NCBI GenBank assembly: GCA_031082125.1
Contig: JAVHLM010000020.1
Location: 62,001-126,000, forward strand
Reading direction: 5' to 3'
Source: Candidatus Eremiobacterota bacterium
GTDB lineage: Bacteria; Vulcanimicrobiota; CADAWZ01; Ess09-12
DNA: 64,000 nt
Positions 8,849 to 18,054 of the stretch are shown one piece after another; position 1 is the first letter of the stretch, and each line of letters begins with the position of its first letter. The notes beneath the pieces were generated by a model. It searched no databases. It had not been told where the DNA came from and saw only the letters and a list, made by a program, of their open reading frames with translations. The position numbers and the translations under genes were made by a program.

Positions 8849-10108
8849 ATGCCATTTGAACGTTTAAGTATTATCGCCCCGCTCCGGCGGGCACTGACCA
8901 GGGAAGGCTACACCGAGCCCACGCCCATACAGGCCAAGGCCATACCGCACCTGCTGAAAGGCCGGGACCTTATGGGCATCGCCCAGACGGGCACCGGAAA
9001 GACCGCTGCGTTCGTACTGCCCATATTGCAGAGAATGTCTGAAGAGACCAAGGCTCCAGCTCCAGGATATCCGCGGGTGCTTGTGCTGGCGCCCACCAGG
9101 GAGCTTGCGGCGCAGATCGGGGAAAGCTTTGCCACTTACGGCCAGTTCCTTCGATTCAGGCATGTGGTGATATTCGGCGGCCTCAACCAGGGTCCCCAGG
9201 TAAGGGAGCTCTCACGGGGCATAGACATTCTCGTCGCCACCCCCGGCCGGCTTCTCGATCTTATGAACCAGGGATACGTGCATTTGAAGGCCGTGGAGTA
9301 TTTTGTCATTGATGAGGCCGACAGAATGCTTGACATGGGCTTTATCAACGATGTGCGCAGGATCGTTTCCGCCCTGCCGGGGAAACGCCATTCACTTTTT
9401 TTCTCGGCTACCATGTCACCCCAGGTAGGTGAGCTGGCAGATACAATGCTGAAAGACCCGGTGCATGCCGAGGCGGCTCCCCAGGCAACGACAGTGGAGC
9501 TTGTGAAGCAGTCCGTGTTCTTCGTGGATCAGGCAAATAAAGAGCATCTGCTGGTGGAGCTTATTAAGCAGCATCATATGACATGCGCCCTGATCTTCAC
9601 CCGCACAAAGCATCGTGCGAACAAGGTCGCGCTGATGCTCAACAAGAATAATATCCAGGCAGACGCCATCCACGGCAACAAGTCGCAGACCCAGCGGACC
9701 AGGACCCTGCAGAATTTCAAGTCCGGCATATCAAGGGTTCTGGTGGCGACGGATATTGCGGCGCGTGGCCTCGACATCGAGAGCATTTCCCACGTCATCA
9801 ATTATGATATGCCCGTCGAATCCGAGAGCTATGTTCACCGCATCGGCCGCACCGCCAGGGCGGGAGCAGAGGGGAACGCGTATTCCTTCTGCGCGGCAGA
9901 CGAGCGCTCTTTTCTTCATGAGATTGAGAGGCTGATACGGATGAAGATAGAGGTCGCCACGCATCGGTACCATTCAGAGCAGGCAAGGAACGCAGTCGGA
10001 GCGGCAGCAAGGCCTGCCCCGAAGCAGGCGAGGAACGCATTCGGAGCGGCAAGGCCTGTCCCGAAGCTGGCAAGAGCCACGGAGAGAAGCTTCAAGCCGC
10101 ACTGGTGA
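8849..10108 (+). CDS. rhlE: DEAD-box ATP-dependent RNA helicase, RhlE-like
   Basis: The 419 residues carry the full helicase motif set in order: Q-motif (YTEPTPIQAKAIPHLL), motif I AQTGTGKT, Ia PTRELAAQI, GG, Ib TPGRLLDL, II DEAD, III SAT, IV region FTRTKHRA, V DIAARGLDI and VI HRIGRTARAG. The C-terminal tail is basic and has an internal near-repeat (ARNAVGAAARPAPK, ARNAFGAARPVPK), as in RhlE-type tails that add RNA affinity. AGAGGT lies just upstream of ATG 8849; the earlier TTG at 8825 adds 8 residues with no support. Expected to unwind structured RNA during ribosome assembly or mRNA turnover. Confidence 0.9.
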   Translation: MPFERLSIIAPLRRALTREGYTEPTPIQAKAIPHLLKGRDLMGIAQTGTGKTAAFVLPILQRMSEETKAPAPGYPRVLVLAPTRELAAQIGESFATYGQFLRFRHVVIFGGLNQGPQVRELSRGIDILVATPGRLLDLMNQGYVHLKAVEYFVIDEADRMLDMGFINDVRRIVSALPGKRHSLFFSATMSPQVGELADTMLKDPVHAEAAPQATTVELVKQSVFFVDQANKEHLLVELIKQHHMTCALIFTRTKHRANKVALMLNKNNIQADAIHGNKSQTQRTRTLQNFKSGISRVLVATDIAARGLDIESISHVINYDMPVESESYVHRIGRTARAGAEGNAYSFCAADERSFLHEIERLIRMKIEVATHRYHSEQARNAVGAAARPAPKQARNAFGAARPVPKLARATERSFKPHW

Positions 10109-10143
10109 AAACAGGCCTGGAGCAATGCCCCTGGCCTCAAAGC

Positions 10144-11991
10144 TTACCAGTTAGCCGTGAAACCATCTTCTTCTTCCAGGATTGAGAACCCGTATGGAGG
10201 TATGGTGAGCTTCCCGTAAGTAACAGGCTCTCCGCTGAAACTCTTGAGCACCACCAGAGGCTTCCCTTGATCGCTGACAAATGTGCGCTTTTCTACAAGA
10301 GGCTGGAGCACAAGGGCATCAATATTGCAATATGACTCAGAGCTTTGAGAGATGCGCCTCACGGTGAGCTCATGGCTTCCCGCCGCGAAGGCTGCCGGCT
10401 TCATCGGCACCCAGGCGAGGCATCCGGAAAGCGGGGGCTTCAGGTGCACCGCAGCATTGCCGTCAATCGAGCACCATACCCCGGCATCATCGGTTGAGCT
10501 CATTACCAGAGAGGGAATAACCAGGGTTTCATCTGCAGTGGTGAAAGGAATCACAAGGGTCCCCCTTCCCTCGATTCTCATCACGGCATTTTTCGAGGGA
10601 ATCCCCCTGTCTATCGATGAGGATTCCCGCACTCTCACCGTCCCTTCCGTTCCCCTCCCCCCTTCCGCCTCCCACAGGGCGAACGACGATTTTCTCTTCT
10701 CCCTGTATGCCAGGTATTTCGCCGCTTCCCTGCATTCCCCGATGGCCATGAGCGCAAGGAGCCCTGATACGGTGGCCTCGGCTCCGGAGTTCCTGTTGAG
10801 CTTCGGCCCGTCCACCCCGTCATAGACCCTTCCCGTCGAAGCATCATAGACAGCAGATCGTGCGCTGTTGTTTCCCATGAGCCACGAGGCCATGAGCCCT
10901 GCCATCACTGCATAATGCGGCTTTCCTGTCGCATGGTGGAGCTCCACGAGGCCTCCCGTGAGGACCTCGCAGCCATAGGGCTGCGAGGGAGAAGGAAGGG
11001 GAGCCGGCCCCAGGCCGAAGATAATGCCCTCCGAGGCGAGAAGATGAATCACAAGATTATTGGCTTCACGCTCTGCAGCGGCAATCCACTCCGGGTGCCC
11101 CGCCAGTCGCCCCGAGCGGGCAAGAGCCATCATCTGCCGCGAGCCCCACGCATGCCACACCGTGGGAGAAGGAAGCCATGAGGGAAAGGAGCAGTAAAGC
11201 GGTGACGAGGGATCGTTGCCCTGGGCAGCGAGTATCCCTTCTGCAAGCTTCTCCATGAGGCTTTTTATCACCGGATCACCGTCGGCCTCATAAAGAAAAG
11301 AGAGACTGTAAAGGGCAAGCGAAGTCTGATCGGTCCCTTCACCGATAAGCCAGCGCGGGTGCTTCCAGGGTCCGTCGTTTTCAAAAGTGCCGTAACGGGC
11401 AAGGGGGCTCCTCTCCCCTTTAAGATATTCAACGGTCCTGAGGCAGTGCCTCCTGAGCTTCGCGGCATAAGATGCGTCAATGGAGCGGAAATGCCAGTAC
11501 CCCTCGGCAAGGGCCCAGAAGCCCCTGATGGTCCAGAAGTCAAGGGATGCCCTGCTGGTGGGGCCTTCCCTGTTGATGGTGCCGTCAGGAAAGATGAAGT
11601 TGATAAAGAGCCCCCCGGGAGTCTGCATGGACATCACGAACTCAAGGGCTTCCCTGGCCCGCGAAAGCGAGAGGCTATCGCCTTTCTGCTTATAATGCCT
11701 GAGGTACACTATGGCAGCGCGGGCCACATCGTCAACACAGCTCACTCCCTCATCTGGATCGGTGACATGCTCATAAGGCTCCGAGGGATTCCTGCCCGGT
11801 TTTGAATAAATTACCCATACGCGGCGCCGCGTCCCATCCTTTAAAGCAACAATGGTGCTGAGACTTTCAAGATGACTCAGGTTGATCGCCGGGGGATTCC
11901 CGCTCTCAAAAGCTTCTGCCCCCGGCGGAAAGCCGGCAATCATCAGAAATAAGACTGCCGCGGCAATAAGCCTGTTTCTCACTGTGCCCAT
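10144..11991 (-). CDS. Secreted alpha/alpha-barrel protein, possible glycoside hydrolase
   Basis: The 615-residue protein starts with a signal peptide (hydrophobic core RLIAAAVLFLMIAG). The region about 55-420 is helical with repeated hydrophobic hairpins and motifs such as EGVSCVDDVARAAIVYLRHY and SRASLDFWTIRGFWALAEGY, typical of (alpha/alpha)6 barrels of glycosidases and lyases. A beta-rich C-terminal part (about 430-610) resembles a jelly-roll or carbohydrate-binding domain. The exact family is not recognised. GAGG precedes the ATG at 11991. It ends convergently with the helicase gene, 35 nt apart. Likely acts on polysaccharide outside the cytoplasm. Confidence 0.7.
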   Translation of the reverse strand: MGTVRNRLIAAAVLFLMIAGFPPGAEAFESGNPPAINLSHLESLSTIVALKDGTRRRVWVIYSKPGRNPSEPYEHVTDPDEGVSCVDDVARAAIVYLRHYKQKGDSLSLSRAREALEFVMSMQTPGGLFINFIFPDGTINREGPTSRASLDFWTIRGFWALAEGYWHFRSIDASYAAKLRRHCLRTVEYLKGERSPLARYGTFENDGPWKHPRWLIGEGTDQTSLALYSLSFLYEADGDPVIKSLMEKLAEGILAAQGNDPSSPLYCSFPSWLPSPTVWHAWGSRQMMALARSGRLAGHPEWIAAAEREANNLVIHLLASEGIIFGLGPAPLPSPSQPYGCEVLTGGLVELHHATGKPHYAVMAGLMASWLMGNNSARSAVYDASTGRVYDGVDGPKLNRNSGAEATVSGLLALMAIGECREAAKYLAYREKRKSSFALWEAEGGRGTEGTVRVRESSSIDRGIPSKNAVMRIEGRGTLVIPFTTADETLVIPSLVMSSTDDAGVWCSIDGNAAVHLKPPLSGCLAWVPMKPAAFAAGSHELTVRRISQSSESYCNIDALVLQPLVEKRTFVSDQGKPLVVLKSFSGEPVTYGKLTIPPYGFSILEEEDGFTANW

Positions 11992-12117
11992 AGATTCCTC
12001 ACCTTATGACCTGTTTCTCCCTCTCAGCGGTGGAAGCCTCTTTTTGAAGGATTTCGGCCATAGACAATGTAACCTCTCTCATTGCAGATGTCCGAGATTC
12101 TCCAGGAGGAAAGAGCC

Positions 12118-12882
12118 ATGAAAATACTTGGTATCAATGGAAGCCATCGCCCGAATGGCGCTACAATGAACCTCACCAGGAAAGCGCTCGAAGGGGCACA
12201 TTCCGCAGGCGCTGAAACGGAGCTGGTAATGCTCTCGGAGCTTGAGATCAGGTACTGCACAAACTGCCTGAAATGCTACAGTGACATAGAATCTGACATT
12301 GCGCCCTGCAGCATCGATGATGGCGTGGGGAAGGTTCTTGAGAAGATACGGGATGCCGACGGGATCATACTCTCTTCACCGGTTCACAACGGATTTGTCA
12401 CCGGCCTCATGACGACTTTCATGGAGCGCATCGCCTGGAGGCTCTGCCGTCCCACCGGTGAGATCCTGGGGCTTCGTGGTATCCCGGCTCCCAGGCTCAC
12501 TGAAAAAACCCGCGCTGTGGCAACCATAGTGAGCGCCGGCTGCATGCCGACAAAGCTGAGAAAATTCTGCGACACGGGGACTCCCTGGCTGAAGGAGCAG
12601 GGCGCGATCTGCTTTAACGGCGAATGCGTAGCCGATATGTATGCAGGGGTCGTGCTTGACAGGGAACTGGAAAAAGATGAGTGGGCAAGGATCTATTTCA
12701 TAAGAAAGCTTTCTGAAAAACAGCTCCAGGAAGCCTTCGGGATTGGAGTGAAGATGGTAGATGCGATAAAGAACCACAGGATCAGGCCAGCCAATCTTTC
12801 CGGCATGGTAGGAATATTTTCCGACACGGCAGCCAGAGTGCTCAGCAAGATCATCAATCCCTACGAGATCAAAAAAAGCTAG
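12118..12882 (+). CDS. NADPH-dependent FMN reductase / iron-sulfur flavoprotein family
   Basis: The 254 residues have a flavodoxin-like fold: MKILGINGSHRPNGATM is the phosphate-binding first loop, and ADGIILSSPVHNGFVTGLM is the second FMN loop (family GSPVYxGxxSG). Between them lies a cysteine cluster, YCTNCLKC...APC, as in iron-sulfur flavoproteins, although spacing alone cannot prove a cluster. More cysteines follow in the second half. AGGAGG sits 8 nt before the ATG at 12118. The electron partner is unknown. Confidence 0.8.
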   Translation: MKILGINGSHRPNGATMNLTRKALEGAHSAGAETELVMLSELEIRYCTNCLKCYSDIESDIAPCSIDDGVGKVLEKIRDADGIILSSPVHNGFVTGLMTTFMERIAWRLCRPTGEILGLRGIPAPRLTEKTRAVATIVSAGCMPTKLRKFCDTGTPWLKEQGAICFNGECVADMYAGVVLDRELEKDEWARIYFIRKLSEKQLQEAFGIGVKMVDAIKNHRIRPANLSGMVGIFSDTAARVLSKIINPYEIKKS

Positions 12883-12933
12883 CGAGCCGGAATCTCAATT
12901 CTCATCAAGCAAAGAAAAAGGAGACATACCACA

Positions 12934-13718
12934 ATGAAAAGCGCATTCGTTGCCGCTGTAATAGTCCTGTTTACCCTTTTCATCCCGCCGGCTTCAGCTG
13001 AAAAGGCCGGCCAGGTTGCACGCCAGCCCGCCGGGGAGGGCCTGTACGCCCAGAGAGCACCCGGATCGGCAGAATCGAGAGGTTTTCTGGTGACTGCCAG
13101 TTTCTCAGAAGCTATCGCTGGCCCTGTCATGGATTATCTGAAAGCTAATGGTATAAAAGCCTCTGCAACAGCACTGCCGAACAAGCGCGGCTATAAAAAA
13201 ATCCAGATTTCCCATATTTCAAGGACAGGGCAGAGGCCGAGGCCTATGCAGGTAAGATTGAAAAGGATCTTGCGGTAAAATTTCAGGTCGAGGAGACATC
13301 CAATGATTATCTTATCGTGGAAGGAAAAAGAATCGGTCCAATCTCAATCGGCCTTGAGGAGAAAGCTGTCATCGCGATCCTCGGGAAGCCTTCGTCGCGC
13401 AAGGGATATGAAGGCGGCACCTCCGTTCTGGTCTTTCCCAAAGAAGGGTTTCTGGTGGCGATGACTCCCATGAGAGAAAAACCTTCAATGAAAGCGACTG
13501 ACATAAGCACGACCAATTCTGCATACAAGACAGGAAAAGGAATTCATGTAGGCAGCACCGCGGCGGAGGTCACCAGGGCTTATGGCACACCGAGAGTCAG
13601 CTCCTACGAGGGCAAGACCTCCTATGCGTTTCTTGACAACAACAACTATCTGGTCATTACGTTCGAATTATCGGGAGACAAGGTTTCCAAAATAATGGTG
13701 AGCTACCTGGAAATGTGA
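12934..13718 (+). pseudogene. Exported SPOR-like / BamE-like protein, interrupted by a frameshift
   Basis: Two reading frames belong to one gene. The first (12934-13278) starts after AGGAG and encodes a signal peptide, then RGFLVTASFSEAIAGPVMDY and KRGYKKIQIS, the first half of a SPOR-like domain. The second half (FKDRAEAEAYAGKIEKDLAV) reads in the other frame from about 13215 and runs on into 13317-13718. That part has two BamE/SmpA-like segments: GPISIGLEEKAVIAILGKPS and GIHVGSTAAEVTRAYGTPR. One missing base at about 13212-13214 restores a continuous protein; a run of seven A at 13195-13201 is an alternative slip site. It may be true decay, an assembly error or recoding. Confidence 0.65.
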
Positions 13719-13763
13719 TCGGATTCGGAGCCATTCTGCTCTCCTGATGAAATCATTACGCAT

Positions 13764-14660
13764 TCAAGTCGCCTGGCCATGCGGTAGTTGCTGACATTTT
13801 GCACCGCACCCGACACAGAATTTATCGCCTTCCTTGAGGCGGGCGCCGCACTTCGCGCAGACGGGTGGAGCCGGAGCCGCAGGAGGGGGCGCCGGATGCG
13901 CGGGTGCCTCGTATTTTGTACCGCAGGTTACACAGAATTTGTGGCCTTGCTTGAGGCGGGCGCCGCACTTCGCGCAGGCAGGACGGGATGGCGCCGCAGG
14001 AGGGGGCGGCGGAGGCGCATGTGCCTCGTATTTTGTACCGCAGGTTACGCAGAATTTGTGGCCTTCCTTGAGGCGTGCGCCGCACTTCGCGCAGGCAGGC
14101 CGGGATGGAGACGGAGGCGGCGGAGGTGAAGAGGGACCTGTTTCAATAGGCTCTGCCTTAGATCCTTCAGGCAGCCAATGGAGGGGAGCGGCAGTCCAGG
14201 GAAAGCCCGCAGGCGCATCCTTAAGGCCGGCACTCTGGGACCAGGCCCTGTTCGTAATGAGAAGTGACGGATTTTCGGCGCTCTCTTCAGGATAAATCAG
14301 GAATGCTTTTTCCACCTCTCCACCCTGGGTCAATGAGCCGCTGTAAAAATTTCCTTCAGCATCGCGGTAAAAAACCATTTCATGACCTGAGGTATCCACA
14401 AGCTTCACCAGTGAGCCAGAAGGAAAGCTCATAGAAAAGGCTTTCCACGAGCCGCCCGGTTCTGTGCCCGCTTTTCCATTGATGAGCAATGACGGCACGG
14501 CAAGGGCTTTGAAAAGAACAGTGTTTTCGATCCAGCCTGACGATCCCGAAATGCTTCCCAGGGCAGAATATAATGCAGAGAGCGGTTCGCCGTCGGCAGC
14601 TGACAGGGCGATCTCTCTCCAGGGATTCATTGGCTCAGGCTCAGAAGCATTACCCACCAT
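13764..14660 (-). CDS. Triple zinc-ribbon protein
   Basis: The 298-residue protein ends in three almost identical zinc ribbons, each CAKCGARLKEGHKFCVTCG-like (CxxC...CxxC), separated by Pro/Ala-rich linkers (PPPPPPAAPSRPA). The period is about 39 residues, and the DNA is a 117-bp tandem repeat at about 13790-14120. The first 190 residues contain a beta-rich region of unknown family. No signal peptide or membrane segment is seen. AAGGAG lies 5 nt before the ATG. It is 22 nt downstream of the large exported protein gene at 14683 and probably in its operon. The ribbons suggest protein or nucleic-acid binding; function unknown. Confidence 0.75.
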   Translation of the reverse strand: MVGNASEPEPMNPWREIALSAADGEPLSALYSALGSISGSSGWIENTVLFKALAVPSLLINGKAGTEPGGSWKAFSMSFPSGSLVKLVDTSGHEMVFYRDAEGNFYSGSLTQGGEVEKAFLIYPEESAENPSLLITNRAWSQSAGLKDAPAGFPWTAAPLHWLPEGSKAEPIETGPSSPPPPPSPSRPACAKCGARLKEGHKFCVTCGTKYEAHAPPPPPPAAPSRPACAKCGARLKQGHKFCVTCGTKYEAPAHPAPPPAAPAPPVCAKCGARLKEGDKFCVGCGAKCQQLPHGQAT

Positions 14661-14682
14661 GGCCGCTCCTTCTTATTGTTGT

Positions 14683-17403
14683 TCACCATGCGACAGGATT
14701 GCCCACGGTTGGGACAGCGGTGTTATTTTCAACAAGGTATCTCACTCCCTCCCCGCTCCAATGGATGTGATGGCGATCATAATCTCCCGCGTCATTCAGC
14801 ACACGGGCTTCTCTATAAACCCCTATCAACAGGCTTGCAGCAGTAGTTTCTCCTATCGCATTCGCGTTTGCGCCAAGTAAAGTAATCCACCTCAAGCAAT
14901 CCATGGCTGTCATCCAACCTTTTGCAAGAGCCACGGCATAAACCGCATTGGTCAACAATGCCAATGACACATGGACTACCGAGACATAGGCGACCTCGCT
15001 TGCCATAGTGTCAAGGCCGTCAATATTCCTGTAAGCCGGTGACGACCAGTGCTGGCTCCACCAGGGATCTATGAATCGCGGCTCCCCCGTCGCCGAAGTA
15101 CCTGAAAGGTACAGACCGGTAAAATGATGAGTCATGATAATCAAAAATATCACTGAATATTCCTGGAATTCTATGCCGTTCATTGAAAAGCAGGCGTCTA
15201 CATCAAGCTGCCTCCATCCTGCTCCTCCAGCAGTATCAGGGCCGAAGCGCCTCGTGGCCATGAAGTTACGCAGCCTTGTTGCATAATCAGAACAGATATA
15301 ATCGTTAAACAGCGAATTATTGAAAGAATGAACAATGTTCACGAAAGGCCCTCTCAGCATGGGAGGAAGAAGCGGCACCATCCCTTCAAAAGCCGGATTA
15401 TCAAGGTTGATTTGAGCCCGGCGGTCATAGATATCGGCAACCAGCGCCCTTGCATTGGCGCCGACATCTATGGTGAGATCAAGTGCCTCACTGACAGAAG
15501 CCTCACTATTATACCGGTCTGCGGATAAAGGCCTGGAAATCCCGCAGATCACCCTGAATCGGGCATCATTGACATTCTGCCAGTTCATCCCTGAGTAGCG
15601 GAGCGTCCAGACCTGTGTAAGCCCCCTTTCGTCGGTAAGGTATTCCTCCGGCCCTTCTCTCGCCAGTTGTCCACTCCCCTGGCTCTCCACCCTGAGACGG
15701 ACATGGACTCCCCTGAGTGCCTGCCTCATCGAAGAAGAGAGCGCAACGAACGCTGATGCCTCCGAGGTGCCGGGCCGGCGGCCCGGGTATATCCACAGTT
15801 TCAGATAATGAAAGAGCGGATGGACTTCTATGTTATTGCACACCACAAGCCTTCCCTGGCCGCCCTCACCCTCGGCGGGGCGGACTCTCGCCAGCGCATG
15901 AATGTTCAGTATGTGGCCTGCATTCACCTCCGTATAAAGCATTGGCTCCCTTGCCCTTATGCTCACTCTGCGGCATCCCTTATTCTTCCTGTCGGCATTG
16001 AATGCCTTGTCATCTGCATCTTCTTCAACCAGGTAACGGATGAACCCGATGGATGTGGTCGCCTCAAGCAGATGGGGGCCGATCCCGCGTCCATCCAGGC
16101 TGATATCGACAAACTCCGCCTCCTTGATCACCTGCTCTCTCGGCGGACGGGCATCACCCCTGACGCGCACGTAGAGTATGGCTCTTGCTTTATCCTCGCC
16201 ATTCGCTATGAACTCATTCTTGTTGATCATTACTGCGTCTATCTGTCTTGACGGCATTTGTTCGGGCTCAAACATGGCGGCTATCTCCAGGACCGGCGGC
16301 AGCACCTCTATCTCAGCCTTTGCCGTGCTCGCTCCCTCCCGCGCTTCTATGGTGAGGGTGACCGGGTCGGTGAATGCGCCGACCATGGAGACAAAGCACT
16401 GTATCGTTCCCGTCCCGGTGAGCGGGGTAACCTGTATCCCCTTGCAGCCGGCGGGCAGAGTGATGGTTATGGCTGCACCAGGCGCAGGAAGCGGAGCAGT
16501 GCTGCCTGCTGCCACTTTCCAGGCAGAGGCGTCGAAGGGCGCGGGGTGCCCGGCGGAAAAATCGATTTTCTGGGTGCTGAGCTTCAGAATATAGCGGAGC
16601 ACGTCGCCAGGTTTCGCTTTTTTCCCTGATTTCACTGCTGCTGCAATAATCGCGAGAGTCGCGGCAACTAAAGCGACGGTAAGCGCAAAGCCGCCGGCAG
16701 TTCCGGAATCATCGGGCGGTGGTCTGGTGTAGGGAGGATGTGCCGTCATGGGAAAGGGAGCAGTCGCAGCGGGAACAGGCGGCTCCACGACCGTCGTCCA
16801 TTCAGGAGCATCAGTCGATATGCCATAGATGGCCAGGACGTCGTAACCGTATGAAGAGCGGTGATCACTCAGCGGAGTGAGATCATAAAGAGATTTCTGG
16901 TAATTTGTCGTGTCATAGTCGTTGGGAGATCTGAAGAGGTAAAGCATGAAACACACCTTATACCCGGAAGGCACATCAAGGGCGAGGGAAAATGATCCGG
17001 CTTGAGACGGGGCAGCAATGAAATATGACTTTGCCAGTCCTTTCTGCTCCAATCCAGGCAGATCAGAGGTGGGGCCCCAGGGACTGTCCTTATTGATGCA
17101 AGCGAGATACACTTCAAGATATTCCGCTAATTCGGAAGAAGCATTGGCATCACTGACCCGTCCTGAGAAAGTGACCCTCTCCCCCTTTGTCTTGTATTTA
17201 ATCTCGTAATCGCGGATATATACGTTGCCGGAGCCTTCCCTGTCGGGGATTTCCCTGTCCTGCGGCGCGGAGAGCGAGAGGCCCGTGATGGAATACTCCA
17301 CACTCATGCCTCCCGGCCTGTTTTCAAAAGTCTCGGAATAGACCCTGCAGGTGAGAAACGCAGCAAAAAACAAGATCAAAAACAGGGAAAATCTTTTTCT
17401 CAT
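14683..17403 (-). CDS. Large exported membrane-anchored protein of unknown function
   Basis: The 906-residue protein starts at the internal ATG 17403, which begins a clear signal peptide (MRKRFSLFLILFFAAFLTC); the longer TTG-initiated reading adds 21 residues before it. A hydrophobic segment (FALTVALVAATLAIIAAAV) at about residues 240-260 follows a Pro-rich stretch and is probably a membrane anchor. Several beta-rich modules follow (about 290-620), with Ig-like character. The C-terminal third contains long hydrophobic helices (YVSVVHVSLALLTNAVYAVA) and a histidine cluster DRHHIHW. I do not recognise the family. The zinc-ribbon gene follows 22 nt downstream; the opposite-strand gene at 17533 also encodes a zinc ribbon. 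Confidence 0.7.
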   Translation of the reverse strand: MRKRFSLFLILFFAAFLTCRVYSETFENRPGGMSVEYSITGLSLSAPQDREIPDREGSGNVYIRDYEIKYKTKGERVTFSGRVSDANASSELAEYLEVYLACINKDSPWGPTSDLPGLEQKGLAKSYFIAAPSQAGSFSLALDVPSGYKVCFMLYLFRSPNDYDTTNYQKSLYDLTPLSDHRSSYGYDVLAIYGISTDAPEWTTVVEPPVPAATAPFPMTAHPPYTRPPPDDSGTAGGFALTVALVAATLAIIAAAVKSGKKAKPGDVLRYILKLSTQKIDFSAGHPAPFDASAWKVAAGSTAPLPAPGAAITITLPAGCKGIQVTPLTGTGTIQCFVSMVGAFTDPVTLTIEAREGASTAKAEIEVLPPVLEIAAMFEPEQMPSRQIDAVMINKNEFIANGEDKARAILYVRVRGDARPPREQVIKEAEFVDISLDGRGIGPHLLEATTSIGFIRYLVEEDADDKAFNADRKNKGCRRVSIRAREPMLYTEVNAGHILNIHALARVRPAEGEGGQGRLVVCNNIEVHPLFHYLKLWIYPGRRPGTSEASAFVALSSSMRQALRGVHVRLRVESQGSGQLAREGPEEYLTDERGLTQVWTLRYSGMNWQNVNDARFRVICGISRPLSADRYNSEASVSEALDLTIDVGANARALVADIYDRRAQINLDNPAFEGMVPLLPPMLRGPFVNIVHSFNNSLFNDYICSDYATRLRNFMATRRFGPDTAGGAGWRQLDVDACFSMNGIEFQEYSVIFLIIMTHHFTGLYLSGTSATGEPRFIDPWWSQHWSSPAYRNIDGLDTMASEVAYVSVVHVSLALLTNAVYAVALAKGWMTAMDCLRWITLLGANANAIGETTAASLLIGVYREARVLNDAGDYDRHHIHWSGEGVRYLVENNTAVPTVGNPVAW

Positions 17404-17532
17404 AGCTCTTTCTTCTCTAAGGACGGCTCCCATCTCCTTTATTATCCAAATCCGCTCCCCTCTCAAAGGATTTTCCCCTGACCTCGCGAAGTAGCCTCAC
17501 CTCATCTGCGAGGTACAGAGGGAGGAGGGCCC

Positions 17533-17910
17533 ATGACAGAACCTGTCAATTTCTGCCCCGGCTGCGGCGAAAAACGCAGGAAAGGCGCGGCTTTCTGTGC
17601 AGAATGCGGCACCTCATTCGAGGAGAGGGCTTCTGCTGAAGCGGCGGTCACGCAGGCAACAGTGCCGCAGGCAGCGGCTCCTCAGGCAGCGGCCCATCAA
17701 GGGCAGGCGCCCCTGGCAAAATCTCCGCCGCGCACCGGAGCAGGAATATGGTTCTTCATCGGCTGCCTGTCTCTTGCACTCACTCAGTTACCAAAAGCCA
17801 CCGATATGGATATGATGAACGGCGGCTATGCCCTCATCGTCTTTGCAGGCTTTCTGACCTTTGTCTCATTTCTCGCCGCACTCGTCTGCCACAGCCGCAG
17901 CCGCTCTTAA
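17533..17910 (+). CDS. Small zinc-ribbon membrane protein
   Basis: The 125 residues consist of an N-terminal zinc ribbon (FCPGCGEKRRKGAAFCAECG), an Ala/Gln-rich linker with near-repeats (VPQAAAPQAAAHQ) and two predicted membrane helices (IWFFIGCLSLALTQL and YALIVFAGFLTFVSFLAALV). A GGAGGGAGGG stretch lies just upstream of the ATG. Proteins of this layout are common but rarely characterised. It is divergent from the large exported protein gene at 14683-17403. Confidence 0.7.
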   Translation: MTEPVNFCPGCGEKRRKGAAFCAECGTSFEERASAEAAVTQATVPQAAAPQAAAHQGQAPLAKSPPRTGAGIWFFIGCLSLALTQLPKATDMDMMNGGYALIVFAGFLTFVSFLAALVCHSRSRS

Positions 17911-18054
17911 AAGTCAATACATTATCAGGCTCTATTATGCAGCACGTTGTGTGCCGGGCATTTTCTTTTTCCCCTGATACGCCGAAAGGATAATTGTGCG
18001 ATAAGGAGAAGTTTCCTTGACTCTCAGCGCTTTTGGAGGTTGTCAATTTCTTCC

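Noticed and set aside
13195-13201. Programmed -1 frameshift at the A7 run
   Set aside because: Reading after a slip here gives a poorer SPOR alignment than a shift near 13213, and no stimulatory structure was identified.
13780-14120. CRISPR-like repeat array
   Set aside because: The repeats are 117-bp units of zinc-ribbon coding sequence in frame.
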